Shown piece by piece: positions 31,084 to 43,083 of a DNA stretch of 64,000 bases (within the stretch, counting starts at the first letter, position 1; each line of letters opens with the position of its first letter). The stretch covers positions 50,354 through 114,353 of the forward strand of contig NW_022985466.1 in assembly GCF_010093595.1 (NCBI RefSeq), read 5' to 3'. The translations under genes were made by a program, and so were the position numbers. The notes beneath the pieces were generated by a model, which worked only from the letters and a program-made list of their open reading frames with translations, was not told the origin of the DNA and did no database searches. The DNA is from Mytilinidion resinicola. Taxonomy: Eukaryota; Ascomycota; Dothideomycetes; Mytilinidiales; Mytilinidiaceae.

Positions 31084-33190
31084 TCACGCCCTCGCCTTGA
31101 TCAAATCCGCCGCCTTCTCCGCAACCGCATACATCGTCGCCTGCAAATGCGCCGCGGGGATCAGCGGAATGATACTCGCATCCACCACACTCAGCCCCGT
31201 TGTCCCGTACACGGTAAGATCCGCGCCCACGCACCCACCCAGCACCTGCGGCATCATCGCACAGCTGCCCGACGGATGCGCGAACGTGGGCTGCAATAAC
31301 CCTCCCGTCACCAGTGCGTCGAAGATCGCATCGTCGGTCTGGTACTGCGCGCCGGGGCCCGCCTCAACAGGAGAGAACTTAGCGAGTTGTGGCAAGGCCC
31401 AGAAGGCGCGTGCGTGCCGCACCATCGCGAGCAGCACGGCTTTGTCGACCGGATTCTGGAACGCGTTGTACTGGATCACGGGCGCGCCGGAGGGGTTCGT
31501 CGCGTTCAGCGTGATGGTCCCGCGGGACAGGGGCTTCTGGAGCGCGGCGGTTGCGCGCCCACCACCGTTGAAGGGGAACTCGGACACCGCGGCGTTGTTA
31601 GTGGCGAACTGCGTTGCGAGGATCGCGCGTTGGGCGAGGAAGCCTTTCAGCAGGCCGGAGTCGGTGTAGATGGATGGCAGGTAGGCGAGGGGGTTTTGGG
31701 TCAGTAGGCTCACGATTATGCTGATGTACTTGCTGGTCAACTGCGGTAAAGAGAGGAACGCGGCACTGTTTCCGCGAGCGGCAGTGTAGGGACCTGTCTT
31801 CATGTCCACGTATTGCTGGTACGAGGTTGCGTTGTAGGTTGCATTGAGTGTTAAGCTCAGGGGGTTCGGGAAGGTGGTGTTGGAGAGCGTGTAGCTCATG
31901 AAGGCGGCGGGGTGATCTTGGAAGTTTGCGCCTACGGCGGCGAGGTCTTTCTTGACTTTCACACCTGCAGCTTTTAGGACGGCTTTGGGCCCGATGCCGG
32001 AGAGTTGGAGCAGTTGGGGTGTGTGGATCGCGCCGGCGGCAAGGATGACTTCTTTGCGTGCGGAAACAGTGGAAACGCTGCCGTTGGCCCTCGAGACGAA
32101 TGTCACACCTGTCGCGGCGAGGTTCTTGAAGAGGATCTGGTTGGCTTGTTGCCCGGTTATCAGATGCAGGTTAGAGCGGTTCGCGACGGGGTCGTAATAA
32201 GCAGTACGCGCGTGGGATCGGGTCGAAGATTTCGCATCCAGTGTCGAAGGCGTCCAGAATGCACCCACCGCGTCACCTACTGAGCCTTCTTTGGGGAGGG
32301 GCACGCCATCGTGTCTCCACGCATTCCAGATCGAGTTGAGATCCGGGTACTGGAAATTCGCGATCGTGGCTTGGATGGGCCCGTTGCCGTACGCGGAGGC
32401 GTCGTAGGTAATACCGAATTCCTCGGTGGCGGCGGCGGAAGGGGGCGTGAAGGTTGTGCTCTTCTTGAAGTATGGGAGGAGGTCAGACCATCCCCACCCC
32501 GGGTTGCCAAGGAGTTCCCAGGAGTCGTAGTCGGCACTTGCGCCGCGATCGTACTCCATGCCGTTAACAACAGAGCCGCCGCCGACGACGGCGCCGACGG
32601 AGACGGAGAAGGTGAGGTTGTTGAGGCCGGGGTCGGGGGCGGAGGTGAGGCCGGGCCATAGGTCGGCGGCGTTGATGGTGTTGGCGAAGTAGGGGATGAG
32701 CGTTTTGGGGCCGTTGTCAATATAGCCGTATTCGATAACAAGGACGGTGTCTGAGCTTGATTAGTATAGTTGCGACATCTGTTGCTTAGGGGGTGTTGTT
32801 GCAGAGGCAGTCCGATGGTGTCGAGGGTCAAGTGATAGTCACGTGGGCGTGCTGGAGGCTCAACTCCTGGGCTCCTTGCTTGGATCTCTTGGCCCTCGCG
32901 TGGCAAAATCCAACGCTCCAAATTGAGATTCATTGAAGAAAGTCTTGTGATGAAGCTTGAGGAATTGAGAGAGAGAACCTACTTTTGGGGTTCTCACTCA
33001 AACGATTGGCGACAACCAACCCGCTGAGTCCACCACCAACAATTACATAGTCGTAGGTACTGCCATCCACAGTATCACGGCCCACGATCTGCCCATTACT
33101 GGCCGGGAGAGCCACAGCACCAGGAACAAGAATGCTGAAGAGCTGGACGGCCGAAGCCAAACGAGCGGCTGCGCGCATTACACGCGCCAT
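31084..33190 (-). CDS. secreted GMC-family FAD oxidoreductase
   Basis: Exon 1 is 33190-32983 and exon 2 is 32750-31084 on the minus strand, joined by a 231-nt intron with a CTAAT branch point. The protein is about 624 aa. A signal peptide of about 27 residues ends in GAVALP. The FAD motif GGGLSG is at residues 52-57, and its second half VLVIEYG begins exon 2, so the intron splits the flavin-binding fold. GMC signatures follow: GGSVVNGM, the [17 protein letters not shown] motif, and at the end an HPSGSCAM segment plus an [17 protein letters not shown] segment holding the active-site His. Relatives include glucose, aryl-alcohol and choline-type oxidases or dehydrogenases. Several N-x-[ST] sites agree with secretion. 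The substrate is unknown. Confidence 0.92.
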
Positions 33191-35459
33191 CTTTATCAGA
33201 GTTGAAAAAGGAAAAACGAGTGTGGATGTTCAGTGAACAAGTGGAGAAAGAGAGAGACGAGGACGAACACGAGGAGCTCTGCAGGAAGACCCAGTGCCAG
33301 GGTGGTGGGATCCAGGATCAGCTTTAACGTTACAGGACAGCACGCCCACATACCCCTCTCCCTCGCGTGGCCGCGCTGGGCACTGCGGCAGATGAGTACG
33401 AGGCTGCAAGGTTGCTGGGCGAGACTACTGTCGGTTGTAGACATGCGAGCATGCGGTTCTTGAATCGTGCGTGCTGGAGGATGGGGTTCCCTGCACGTAC
33501 CGCAGCCAGCATCCAGCTCATCTCCGGCCCCTCGGAGACGGGGGGTCCTGCAGGAACGTGACCGGAGGAATCTTCGTCCTTTGCGAGCTCTGCATGGATT
33601 TCGCCATTGGTAGTTGTGATTTGTACATCCATCTGAGGTGGAGTCTTGGTAGTTGACGCTCGAGCGAATTCCATTTATAAGCGAGAATGGGTGGTGAATC
33701 TTGGTCGGGGAAGTCGCTATCTTCTTGTATGCACACACGCCTCCGCTTTAGAGCTGCCTATCAATTTCCTCAATGGACCTCGCTCTATCTCGAATTCCGC
33801 CTGGTCCGTGAGTGAACGATGTTCGGTACCGATACAGATTTATAGACATTGTGGGGAGGGTTTTCAAGGTCGTTAGGATCGAGATCCGTTGTTCAAGCTT
33901 CGTCAACCTTCTCCCTGAGGCGGGTTCCCGCGCAGAAGGATCTCTTACACATGGACTAAGAATGAACAGGAAGATGATGGGCCCAGTAGGTTTCTTCTTT
34001 TAGCCAAATACCTACGGGGTGCCAAGGGTGCTTTCGTCTCTGGCAAAAGTCAAACGCCACCCTATGTTGGCCTTGCATATCGGCCTCTTGGCATTATCCT
34101 GCCCTTACATCTCAGCGTATCAGGCCACGCTGTTAGCGAGTTGAGCAATGCATCCGGTTCCGCTCGCCCTCTCTTTGCTGATGTGGTTAGGGGATCCACC
34201 TGCGTCCCGGACGTCTACGGGTGGCGTTCGACTTCGAGAGTTTAGCGAGGCTAGTATGCTTAAAGCAGCTTCACCGTCAGTACCCTGAATTCCGACAGCT
34301 CTTGAGAGGCCGAGCTGACTCGGACAATCGTGCTTATCTTCTTACTTCGGATGCAAATATTATCGTACGTTCTCAAGAGTTGAAACCGAACAACAGTCCA
34401 GAGCTTCATCGCCTAAATGCTTGATTGTCTGATCTCGGTGGGTACAAAACCACCCACAACGGTTCTCGGCAGACCATTGCCTCGTGCGGTAGCCGGTCCG
34501 CGTAACCCTGTAATAGAATAACCCTAGTTGCTTTTCTCCGAACGTCTCCTATTCGCTGGGTCCAGGGGAATATGGACTGCCGCCCTTCCCGACCGCATCT
34601 GCAGGAACGCCCTAGACCCAGGAACCCCAGCAGCGGAAGACGAACCCCAGGTTCCGTCGCGAGTGAGGCAGCTTTGCATAGTCGGATACGGAGGAAGGGT
34701 TTCGTGAGCTCTTAGTGTCGGGCCAAGCAGCCGTGAACAGAGGTATGTGGGGTGTTGTCATCCTGGGTGATCCCTTCACACACGGCACTCGCGCTACAAG
34801 AAGAAAAGATCACCATAAGTTTCTTGTTCTCCTGCGTCCAGGATCTCGAGAGCAACCGGAAGACTGCTTTGCCAGGAACCGACAGACACGCTGTGCCTCG
34901 TGCCTCGTTGCGCGTTACCGATTACGCCCCTGCGTTGCAAGTTGGTCCACTCAAGCTGTGGAGCGTCAGAGCTTCAGGATCGCAGAGATCAGCAGAGAGA
35001 TCAACATAGAGATCAACACAAAGATCGATCTGCATGGTATGGCGAACCTGTCGATCGTAAAACGTGTCAGTGTAGTAGCTACAGTACATAAAATGGTTTG
35101 CAAAGGGACTCTGCTGTAAGGCACGATGGAGTGTATCCGGACGGATAGGACCCCTAAGGACGGTTGTTTCCCGAGCTCGGCAGCTTCCGCTTCGAGAGGC
35201 TTTTCGATATCCTTGCTAGCATGTTTTTAGTATGCTCCAGATATGAAATGTGGCGCCGTCGCTGCCGCAATGCGGGAAGCTGTGCTGCAACCGTACGAAA
35301 TGGTACCTTGGCTGGCCACTGCTTCCCGTGCCCGTTGAGAAAGTGGAGGGAGTATAGATTAAGTACGGGTCACGGCTTCTAGTGGGCCGTAGGTTAACAA
35401 CTTCTTGATTTATCTTTCAACATTTTTCATTCCTCCTGCCAGCTGGTCTTTGGCTCAAT
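33191..35459. other. 2.27-kb intergenic region
   Basis: Between the divergent GMC and rhodopsin-domain genes. A minus frame of 114 codons (33330-33674) has fair amino-acid balance but no motif and overlaps other frames. A TATAAAT-like site on the minus strand lies near 33675. I see no repeats or RNA genes. Confidence 0.45.
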
Positions 35460-36802
35460 ATGGCTCCAGAAAAGATTACATTCAACGACCGAGGGCCTGC
35501 CATCGTAGGCGCTTTGATCCCTATCACCATCTTGGGCACCCTCTTTGTTGTCTGGCGGTTGATTGTTAGCTTCAGAGCAAAGGGGAAACTCACTTTGAGC
35601 GACTATCTCATCATCCTGTCCGTGGTATGTTGAACTGAATTCCCCATCATCCACTCCTTCATAGTCACTGACGAGTCTCCCAAGATCCTCAACATTGTCG
35701 CCAATGCCTTCTCCATCAAATCCGCCTACCAAGGCCAAGGTCGCCACATTACGGACCCTTCCATTCTCCCAACGCTCGTTCAGTGCTTCAAATCCATCTA
35801 CATCGCCCAAGTCACCAACGTCTTCGGCATGGCATTCCTGAAAATGAGCATTTCCTCCTATCTCATCACACTGAACTTCTCCCCGACGTACCGCTGGATC
35901 ATCTGGCTTTCTCTTTTCTTAGTCGTGACTTGCAACTTCATTCTTCCCAGCATCGTGCTGTTTGGCAACTGTCGCCCCCTTTCGCTGCGCTGGAACAGGA
36001 AACAGCCGGGATCCTGCTGGCCAAAGCAGGTCAACGCGGCTAGCGGGTACACGCAGTCTGCTTCGAACATCGTCACAGACATCATCTACTCCGCTTCGCC
36101 GCTTGTGTATCTCGCGTCCGTGCAGCTGGCGAAAAGCACACAGTGGGGCCTACGAGCCGTCTTTTTGCTGGGACTCCTGTAAGTCTCCCTTCCTTCTCCA
36201 TTGTGCCCCATCCTCTCTTCTCTCTCTTCATCTTTGGCCACGTTCGATAAACAGACAACCGAAGAACGCCGCGTTTATCTCGACCCACCCACTAACCCCT
36301 TTCTCTACCCAGCGGCACCGCCTGCTCCATCGCCAAGCTCTTCAAGCTCAACTCCCTCCAATCCGCCAAAGACACAACCTACGAATCCGTCGACCTGACC
36401 ATCTGGTCGTCGGCCGAAGTCGGCATGGGCCTGATCGTCTCGTGCCTGCCGCCCCTACGCAAGACCTTCGACACCTTCCTGCGCCGCATCGTGCCCAACC
36501 TGTCGTCCGGCACGCGCGTGACCCGCGCCAACAACTTCCACCTCAAGAGCTACGAGATCACCAAGCCGACGAGCGTGGTGCACAACTTCGGCGCCAAGGA
36601 CAACGACAGCGAGTGGGCGATTCTGCCAGACGAGCCGGGGGATATCGCGGGCGGGAAGGCGGTGGGGAAGGGGAAGGGGATACTGCGCACGACGGCGGTG
36701 GAGGTGGTAGATGAGAGTAGCCATGGGAGCCAGAGTGGGGGCAGTGCGAGTCGGGATAGTTTTCAGCGCGGGGAGTGGAGGGGGCAGGGGGTGGGGAGGT
36801 AG
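35460..36802 (+). CDS. rhodopsin-domain (PTH11/SAT4-type) integral membrane protein
   Basis: Exons are 35460-35624, 35685-36178 and 36313-36802, in phase, giving about 382 aa. Helices are evident at about residues 15-33 and 44-60 and in five further hydrophobic stretches. A conserved FGNCRPLSLRWN segment in the middle loop, then CWPKQ, is the typical Cys-bearing loop of this fungal family. The final helix is followed by a charged, Gly/Ser-rich cytosolic tail of about 110 residues. The family contains GPCR-like membrane proteins of Pezizomycotina, some linked to surface sensing. The intron 2 donor follows GLL and the next exon begins GTACS, so helix 7 is split. No ligand can be inferred. Confidence 0.88.
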
Positions 36803-37912
36803 AAGGGGGCGAGGGGACTTAGTATCTATCGAGTGGGTGGGTTGGTTCGAGTGTGTACAGTACGATATTATGACAGTAGATGGGTTATTATAGATACGTG
36901 TTTTATGGCGCACTTTGGATTCTTTGTTGGTGGGTGGCCTGGTTGCATTTAGGATTTAGGTTGTCTTGTGATAGTGAAATCGATATGCTTATTTTGTGCT
37001 GGACCACTCTAGGTCGATGGGAGTCGATACATGAGTCAACTACGAATAGTCAGCTAACGTGATTGGCGGTGAAGAAAAGTGGAGGTTACGAGTGTAGACC
37101 ATAAAATGATGCTAAGTGGACGGCATCAGAAGAGACTCCCTAGCCGAGAGTCTCTGCATATTTCTATGCATAAAAGGGGACAATAGGGGTACATAAGCAT
37201 TACGCTAGATGCCAAGCTTTGTTGTAAGCGATAACAGGGAATGATGCGACGGGTAGAGGCTCTGTAGAACTTCGTTGCCAAGCAAGAGCTTTAGATTAAG
37301 CCTATGATTGAGGCACTGCCCATCTAAGCATTGTCATTGCGTACCCCGTTGGTGTAGCCTAGAGTACTTTGATATGACTTCGGTTATCTGCGAAAGAAGA
37401 TATAAGCTCGTATCATGAAGGATCTCTCGGATTCGCTAGGTTGCCGCCAGGCGGTGTCAGCTAGGAGCGGGAGTTAGTACTCTAGGGGCCGAATAAAAGG
37501 AGCGTCCTTGACTACTCCAGGTTTTTTCGAATCTGCTCATTAGATGGTAAAAGCGTGTGAATGTGGAAAATAAAAATCATTGGAAATTGTTCGGGGAGAA
37601 GAAAAGAAGGCAGCAGAGAATTGTGAAGACGAAGAGTCATCACAGTGTAGGACAGGGATATAGGTGTAAGAAAGGTATATAAGTATAAGATAGGTATATA
37701 CATTCTATATTATAAAGTCGTAGAAATTGACGCGAGATCTAAGCCTATTGCGCTCACTGTGAAATATCCAAGATATAGAAGACCCAAAACGCCAAATCAG
37801 CGGCGTAGGAAATGCTCAGACAAAGGAGATGGTATCATGACCGCTGTATCCCATTCTATGTTTTCTCCCATCACCAAAACCAGGAAACTGTTCTCCCAAT
37901 TGGGGGAGTTAC
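36803..37912. other. intergenic region
   Basis: 1.1 kb between converging genes. It is AT-richer than the coding sequence, especially 37500-37720, with several short TATA-like stretches. No coding sequence or repeat is supported. Confidence 0.45.
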
Positions 37913-38839
37913 TTATACCATGACACCATCAGAGCTTTCACCGCTGCGCTTCTCCTCGTTCAGCTTATTGTTCTTCTTACCAAAGGTTGATGCGAGGGCC
38001 GGGAAGCAGTATCCAGGGTGGAAGATGGTGAGAGCGAGTGTTGCAATGACAATCATGACACCGTCAAGAACGATGAACTCGGCCTGGTTCTGCATGATGG
38101 GGTTGCGCCATCCACCGCTCATCTCGGGGATACGGTAGATGCATCGGGTGAGGATCATGATGTAGGCGACGAAGACGGCGCCCATGAACAGACGGAAGGG
38201 CTGCTTGTGGGCGAGCTCAATAGCAGACGGAGCGAGCGAGGCTCGATTGCGGTAGACGCGGAGGAGGTATTCGGTGAGGCAGGTGCCGTAGACCACCAGC
38301 ACGACAACCTGGAAGACGATACCGGCGAGCATGAGGTTGGAGCCGGTGTTGAGCATGCTGGAGCCCGGGTTGGCGGTGGCCGCAGTTCCGCCGCCAGCGC
38401 CCTGGAGAACGAGGGAGAGGATGTCGCAGGCGATGAAGATGCGGGTGTACCAGACGCCCTTGATCCAGGAGTGCTCTTCGCCAAAGGAGAGGACGAGATG
38501 CTTGAGGGTGAGGTAAATGCCGGCGGTGATGAAGGCAGGGGCGATGATAAGGCAGACGATTTGCATGTTGAAGCCGGCTTGGGAGTAGGGGTTGTTGTTC
38601 ATGATGATGCGGCCGATGTAGCCGACGCATTCAGCAAAGGTGCCAAAGCCGAGGCCGATCATGAAGGTCCATGTCTTCCATTTGATACCTTGGAAGAGCT
38701 GAACGAGGAGGGCGAGGCCGAAGAAGGCAGCAAAAAAGGCATTGCCGCCGAGGCTGGGGTAATAGCCGTAGATGGTTCCCTCGACGGGGCACTCGGGGCC
38801 GACCTTGGTGCACCAATCTGGGGCGCTGGGGGCAGGCAT
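37913..38839 (-). CDS. RTA1-like seven-helix membrane protein
   Basis: The open frame extends to 39244, but the protein starts sensibly at the ATG 38837-38839, giving 308 aa. The upstream extension is Ser/Pro-rich non-conserved sequence. Seven hydrophobic helices are seen. RTA1-family segments include YGYYPSLGGNAFF at the N-terminus, GFGTFAECVGYIGR after helix 2, a QGAGGG motif at about residue 140 and the R-x-[IV]-YR-x-x-E segment (RCIYRIPE) near residue 233. Relatives RTA1, RSB1 and RTM1 are plasma-membrane proteins linked to resistance to toxic compounds and to export of long-chain bases. The tail is short and charged. No intron. A GGAT microsatellite lies in the 5' leader. Confidence 0.92.
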   Translation of the reverse strand: MPAPSAPDWCTKVGPECPVEGTIYGYYPSLGGNAFFAAFFGLALLVQLFQGIKWKTWTFMIGLGFGTFAECVGYIGRIIMNNNPYSQAGFNMQIVCLIIAPAFITAGIYLTLKHLVLSFGEEHSWIKGVWYTRIFIACDILSLVLQGAGGGTAATANPGSSMLNTGSNLMLAGIVFQVVVLVVYGTCLTEYLLRVYRNRASLAPSAIELAHKQPFRLFMGAVFVAYIMILTRCIYRIPEMSGGWRNPIMQNQAEFIVLDGVMIVIATLALTIFHPGYCFPALASTFGKKNNKLNEEKRSGESSDGVMV

Positions 38840-38896
38840 TGCGGAGGTTGTGGGGTGAAGAGGATTGGGGTTGAGGTAGAGTGGAAGACTCGGGGT

Positions 38897-38917
38897 GGAT
38901 GGATGGATGGATGGATG
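38897..38917. repeat. (GGAT)n microsatellite
   Basis: About five GGAT units in the presumed 5' leader of the RTA1-like gene. Confidence 0.8.
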
Positions 38918-39805
38918 AAGACCAAGAACAGACGCGGAGACGGCTATAAGACTCAAGGCCGAGATGGGAATGGCTGAGATGGGAATGGCTGGCGAGCGAC
39001 GATTGGAAGAATGTGGAGCTGGGCGAGGATGGCTGACATGGAGGCGAGCGACACAATACTTATATCGATGGTGTTTTGGGCCAAACGCGGGCGGACTCGA
39101 GTTACGCGCGAAAGACGGGCAGTGCAAGGCCGCAAGGCGTGGCCAAGTGCGGTTTCGCAGTTTGGAGGCTCGGTAGACTCGGTAGGCGTGGTGTTGGCTG
39201 ATGCGCCTGGCTGACGGAGAGACCAGCTGGCCGGGCCGTCGCAACTTCTACCGAAAGAGCATAGGCGGCGTTGGGATGGAGCCTCGGAGGGCAGACGGCA
39301 GGCATCGTGATTGGAGCGCAGCGCGAGGCTCAAGGGCGGGGCGGAACTGGATGACGAGGACACGCGGTGAGCACTGCAGGGCTGAGGTCGGCACAACCTT
39401 AAGGCCGTAAACGAGCCGGCCAATCCCAGCCCTTCTTTTCGTCCGTACCCCACAATTCTCTTCGTCTTGACATCTCAAACGGCCATCGGGGCAGCCAACG
39501 TACATCTCTATTTTCAGGGTGCGCTCGATTAGAGCCGTATTGACGCTAGAAGCTCTGTAAACCTTCCCTTGCCATCGCAAGCTCCACCTATTCGCGCTTT
39601 CTCGCGACCTGAGGATACAGACACCACGCTTGTCATGACGCAGTCTACCAGATAATCGCCATTCACCCGAAGCTGCGTGGGGTGCTCCTCAATAGGAAGT
39701 CCTAGTCCTCGATATGGACTGTCAGATGCTTCATCACGCCGCATCGAAGAGTTGTCATCACCCTCCTCTGCGCGTCTCGTCCACACGTAGTCGCCAGCGT
39801 CGGAC

Positions 39806-39871
39806 CATTCCTTGTCTGCTGCGTCGCATTCATCGCATCATTCCTTGTCTCCTGCGTCGCATTCATCGCAT
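39806..39871. repeat. 33-bp tandem duplication
   Basis: Two adjacent 33-bp units differ at one base (CTGCTGCG versus CTCCTGCG). No coding frame is associated. Confidence 0.85.
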
Positions 39872-41463
39872 CATCGTTTTTCTTGGCTCTCCGAAGAACA
39901 ATCTTATTCTTGGGAGTCTTATTCCAACCCATAGATCATCTCGCGTCCGTTAATCTTGTCTCCCCAGGAATTCACACTTAAACTTCCCGAATCCCGACCC
40001 CACAGCGGCGGGATGTGAGCCCGGCTGGACGCCTTTCCTCTCCTGGTCGATTTAGCGGGCCTCCGCGCCAAGGTAGATTTTCTCACCGACTTCGCCTGTT
40101 CGCGCACCTACTTTCGTATTTCGACGCGTGTCAGCCTACAGCCTTACTGCGCTGCTTCCAGCCCAATTCACACCGAGCCTTGAACCCTCAGATCGTCGGT
40201 GTACATCTGTCCTAAAAATAGCTCAATATATATGTACCTTGGAAGCAACCCTACTGTGCAAAGTGCTCCACCGCAAGTCAACCCATGGGATTTAACCATT
40301 TACTATACTCTGAATCCAGCTCATCTCATAATTGAGATGGTGTGAATCACGCATATCTAATCTACGTGCTGACTCCCGAAAAACTCTGCAAACAGCCTCA
40401 CCAAACTCTCAACACCAGAGTCCGCCGGACGTTGTGCCTCTGGTTGATGGCAAAGAAATGCTTCATCGCCCTGGTGCACTCCCGCAGGACTACCTTCTGC
40501 GATCAACATCAATCCTATCGCCCCACCACATCTTCCGCCCTTGCGTCCGTAACTCAAACCGACCCGCCATCCCAAACTCCGACCCGCCACCACAAAGTGT
40601 CAAACGATTGGTCCAAGCTGGCCTTGAAGGTACAGTGATGAGACACTGTCTCAGACTTTAATTCGAGTCATCGTCTCCCTTCGCATTTCTCGGTAAGCGC
40701 TTTCAAGTCCTGAATCCCAGAGCGCCAAATGCTCCTGATGTAGCTAGTCCGTCTTGCCCCTTAGCGCCGAATAGCGGCCGTTGTGGCTGGAAATTGACGA
40801 TCCCTCAACCACGGTACAACATGTCGCAGTCCATCTAAATGATGCATGGTTTATATTGGTACTGTACATCCTGAACCAGTGTCATGGCGTATATGGATGC
40901 TAGACCTACAAGGGTACAGTACCCCAATGCCTAGAAGCACCTTAATCATGTACGTCAATCCTTTCTTACAGTGTCTTGTGTGTCTCACCTATCTGATTTG
41001 TTTCCGAGATCTCGTTTTCTCCCATCTCTTCGACTCCGCCTATTCTGATCAATACTTCAGCTCCTCGTACGGCTCTGCGTGATTGCCAACACACCGTTCA
41101 CGTAATGACCTTTCCGCAATCCCATTCTAGGAAAAATAGTCCGCTGGCGCACCATATTACTCCTTCCGGCTAGCACAATCACTATGCCCCATCTCCGCCT
41201 TAAAGCTCTCACCTCTTTGCACGATCGCCATCAACTCGACCTTGGGCTTAGTTCACGGCACAAGATCGCGCCTCTATGATGACATTGGTTGTACCTAGAA
41301 AAACAGTAGCCACCCGTTGGAGAATGAACACACTTCTTCCAGGAGAAAAACCATCATGTCGAAGACCACAGCCTCGATCCTCACACTCTCTTCATCCATT
41401 CTCTGAATCCCAGACACTGACATAGCAGCGTCGTATGCGGCCAAATCCAAAATCAGGCCTTAC

Positions 41464-42220
41464 ACGGTTCGATTCGTTACTTTTGTTAACATTACCACCC
41501 CACTGCCCTATGGTGTTTTCTTAGCCACGTATCGTCTCTTGACTACAGTCTCCTACGATTCAACGCTTTACTCTTGCTGACATCACTCCGACGTTGCATC
41601 CACACCCGGAGCCCCATGATGTTTCCTTAGAACGCACAGTCTCTCAATAAAAGCATTCCGCGGTTCGATTCGTTACTTTCGTTGATATTAGCACCACCCT
41701 GTGCAGGCAAGTGAAGCACCTAAAACCACGAAATTTTTAGCAGGCAGAATTTTCCCACGGTTCGATTCGTTACAAATGTTAACCTTGCTAGCACAACGTG
41801 TGTGTAGAAGTACCTGAAATCACAATTATTCGGGGTATATCTGAGTTTCACACCGGTCTATTCGTTACAATTTGTAACATTGACACCACAAAGTATCCAC
41901 AACATGTACATACCCAACGACGTCTACCTTCCCACGCCTAGTGTCTTGAATCAAGTCGCAGACGATTCGATCCGTCACTCTTGCTCCAATTCCCACCCCA
42001 CGAAACTGCTCAGCCAGCCCGTCCATCCAGCCCCCTCTACCCTCGCATCATCCCAAAACCGCGATCCCAAGCGGTTCGAATCGTTACATTCATACAACGA
42101 AGCGGCCACCGCGAGGCGTCCACAACGCGTGTCCTCGCGGCGTCATCACAGGCCCATGACGTCCTTCAACTCGAGTCCCATACAGTTCAATTCCGTTACC
42201 CTTGCCAACCAAAACACCTC
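41464..42220. repeat. cryptic tandem array, period about 91-111 bp, eight units
   Basis: A core of the form CGGTTCGATTCGTTAC followed after about 6 bases by GTTAACATT and CACCAC recurs at 41464, 41555, 41660, 41757, 41852, 41962, 42071 and 42182. Intervals are 91 to 111 bp. The copies at 41464, 41660 and 41757 share the core almost exactly; the others are degenerate. The sequence between cores is hardly conserved. The array is not explained by any gene. It also makes the overlapping ORFs at 41880-42353 look periodic. Confidence 0.65.
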
Positions 42221-43083
42221 CAAGCCTCCAGCAACTCCCGCGACGTGTCTCCCCCCAAAACCCCAATATCTCCCAGCTCCAAACCCACTCCAGTTTCCAC
42301 TCGCACCTCCAATCGCCAGATGTTCGAAGCGGCCTCACGAGAACAGGCCGTGATGGTCCTATGTTTGCTCTGAAGCTGCTGGGTGCGATCTCGCGCTCAA
42401 CAAGAATAGCAGGGAATGTCCGCAGTGAGTCTCGAAAGACGTCGTGTTGCACTATGCAAGCTCCACGCCCCGACGCGCGCGCTACCGCGACGTCATCTGC
42501 TACCGCTACAGGACTGAAGAACGCGATGGTGGGGGTGGCAGGTTTGGATGAGAAAGACGATGGGATGGGGGAGCTGTTTGATCGCCGTTCCACCCTCATG
42601 CAGGCGGCGCGAAACCCCAACACGCATCCTTGGCTGCCGGGGCTAGTGGTGTGCAGCTTCCGGAGCGGCGACGACGGTCTGTGGTCGTGGGTAGTGGGGT
42701 GAACTCTCGAGCAATATCGCCCCGGCGAACCCGGGCGCAGACAAATCGAATGTGACTAAGAAGACTCGAATCGAGACGTAGACTCTTTGACGTACGGAAA
42801 TGGATGTGGAATGGACATTAACGACGCGTTCGTATAAGCTCAGCTTTCGCTATGTGAAAAAGAAACTATAGTATAGGAGTATAAGGCGTAGCAAAACGAC
42901 CCAACGCCACGCGCTCTCAAACGCTCGAAACCCATAAAACCGTAGAGCGTAGACGGCCCATTCATTCCTCCCCTGCCAAATCCCAAATCCCAAAACCCAT
43001 CGAATATCACAGAGCTATCACAACTGTCAACCTAGATCATCCTCACATCCCCACCTTCAGGCCTCACCCTCTTCTCCACTAAA
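42221..43083. other. intergenic region
   Basis: 863 bp between the periodic array and the next gene. A 177-codon minus frame at 42090-42623 and a 166-codon plus frame overlap here; neither has recognisable motifs. No further repeats seen. Confidence 0.4.

Larger units (their letters stand above)
38840..41463. other. 2.6-kb intergenic region with small repeats
   Basis: No supported gene. It contains a (GGAT)n tract at 38897-38917 and a 33-bp perfect-to-near-perfect duplication at 39806-39871. Frames of up to about 166 codons overlap on both strands without recognisable features. Confidence 0.45.

Noticed and set aside
33330..33674. 114-codon minus ORF upstream of the GMC gene
   Set aside because: Amino-acid balance is fair, but there is no recognised domain, no intron support and several competing frames. 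Not enough to call a gene.
38018..38977. 319-codon plus-strand ORF over the RTA1-like gene
   Set aside because: Antisense shadow rich in Glu, Gly and Ala; the minus strand encodes seven conserved helices.
38840..39244. N-terminal extension of the RTA1-like ORF
   Set aside because: The extension is low-complexity Ser/Pro/Arg sequence without family similarity, while the internal ATG at 38839 gives the normal family N-terminus.
41464..42220. tRNA genes suggested by GGTTCGA cores
   Set aside because: No A box, acceptor stem or anticodon arm could be found around any of the eight cores.
41880..42353. 157-codon plus ORF with apparent protein repeats
   Set aside because: The protein periodicity follows from the DNA array; the frame has no other support.
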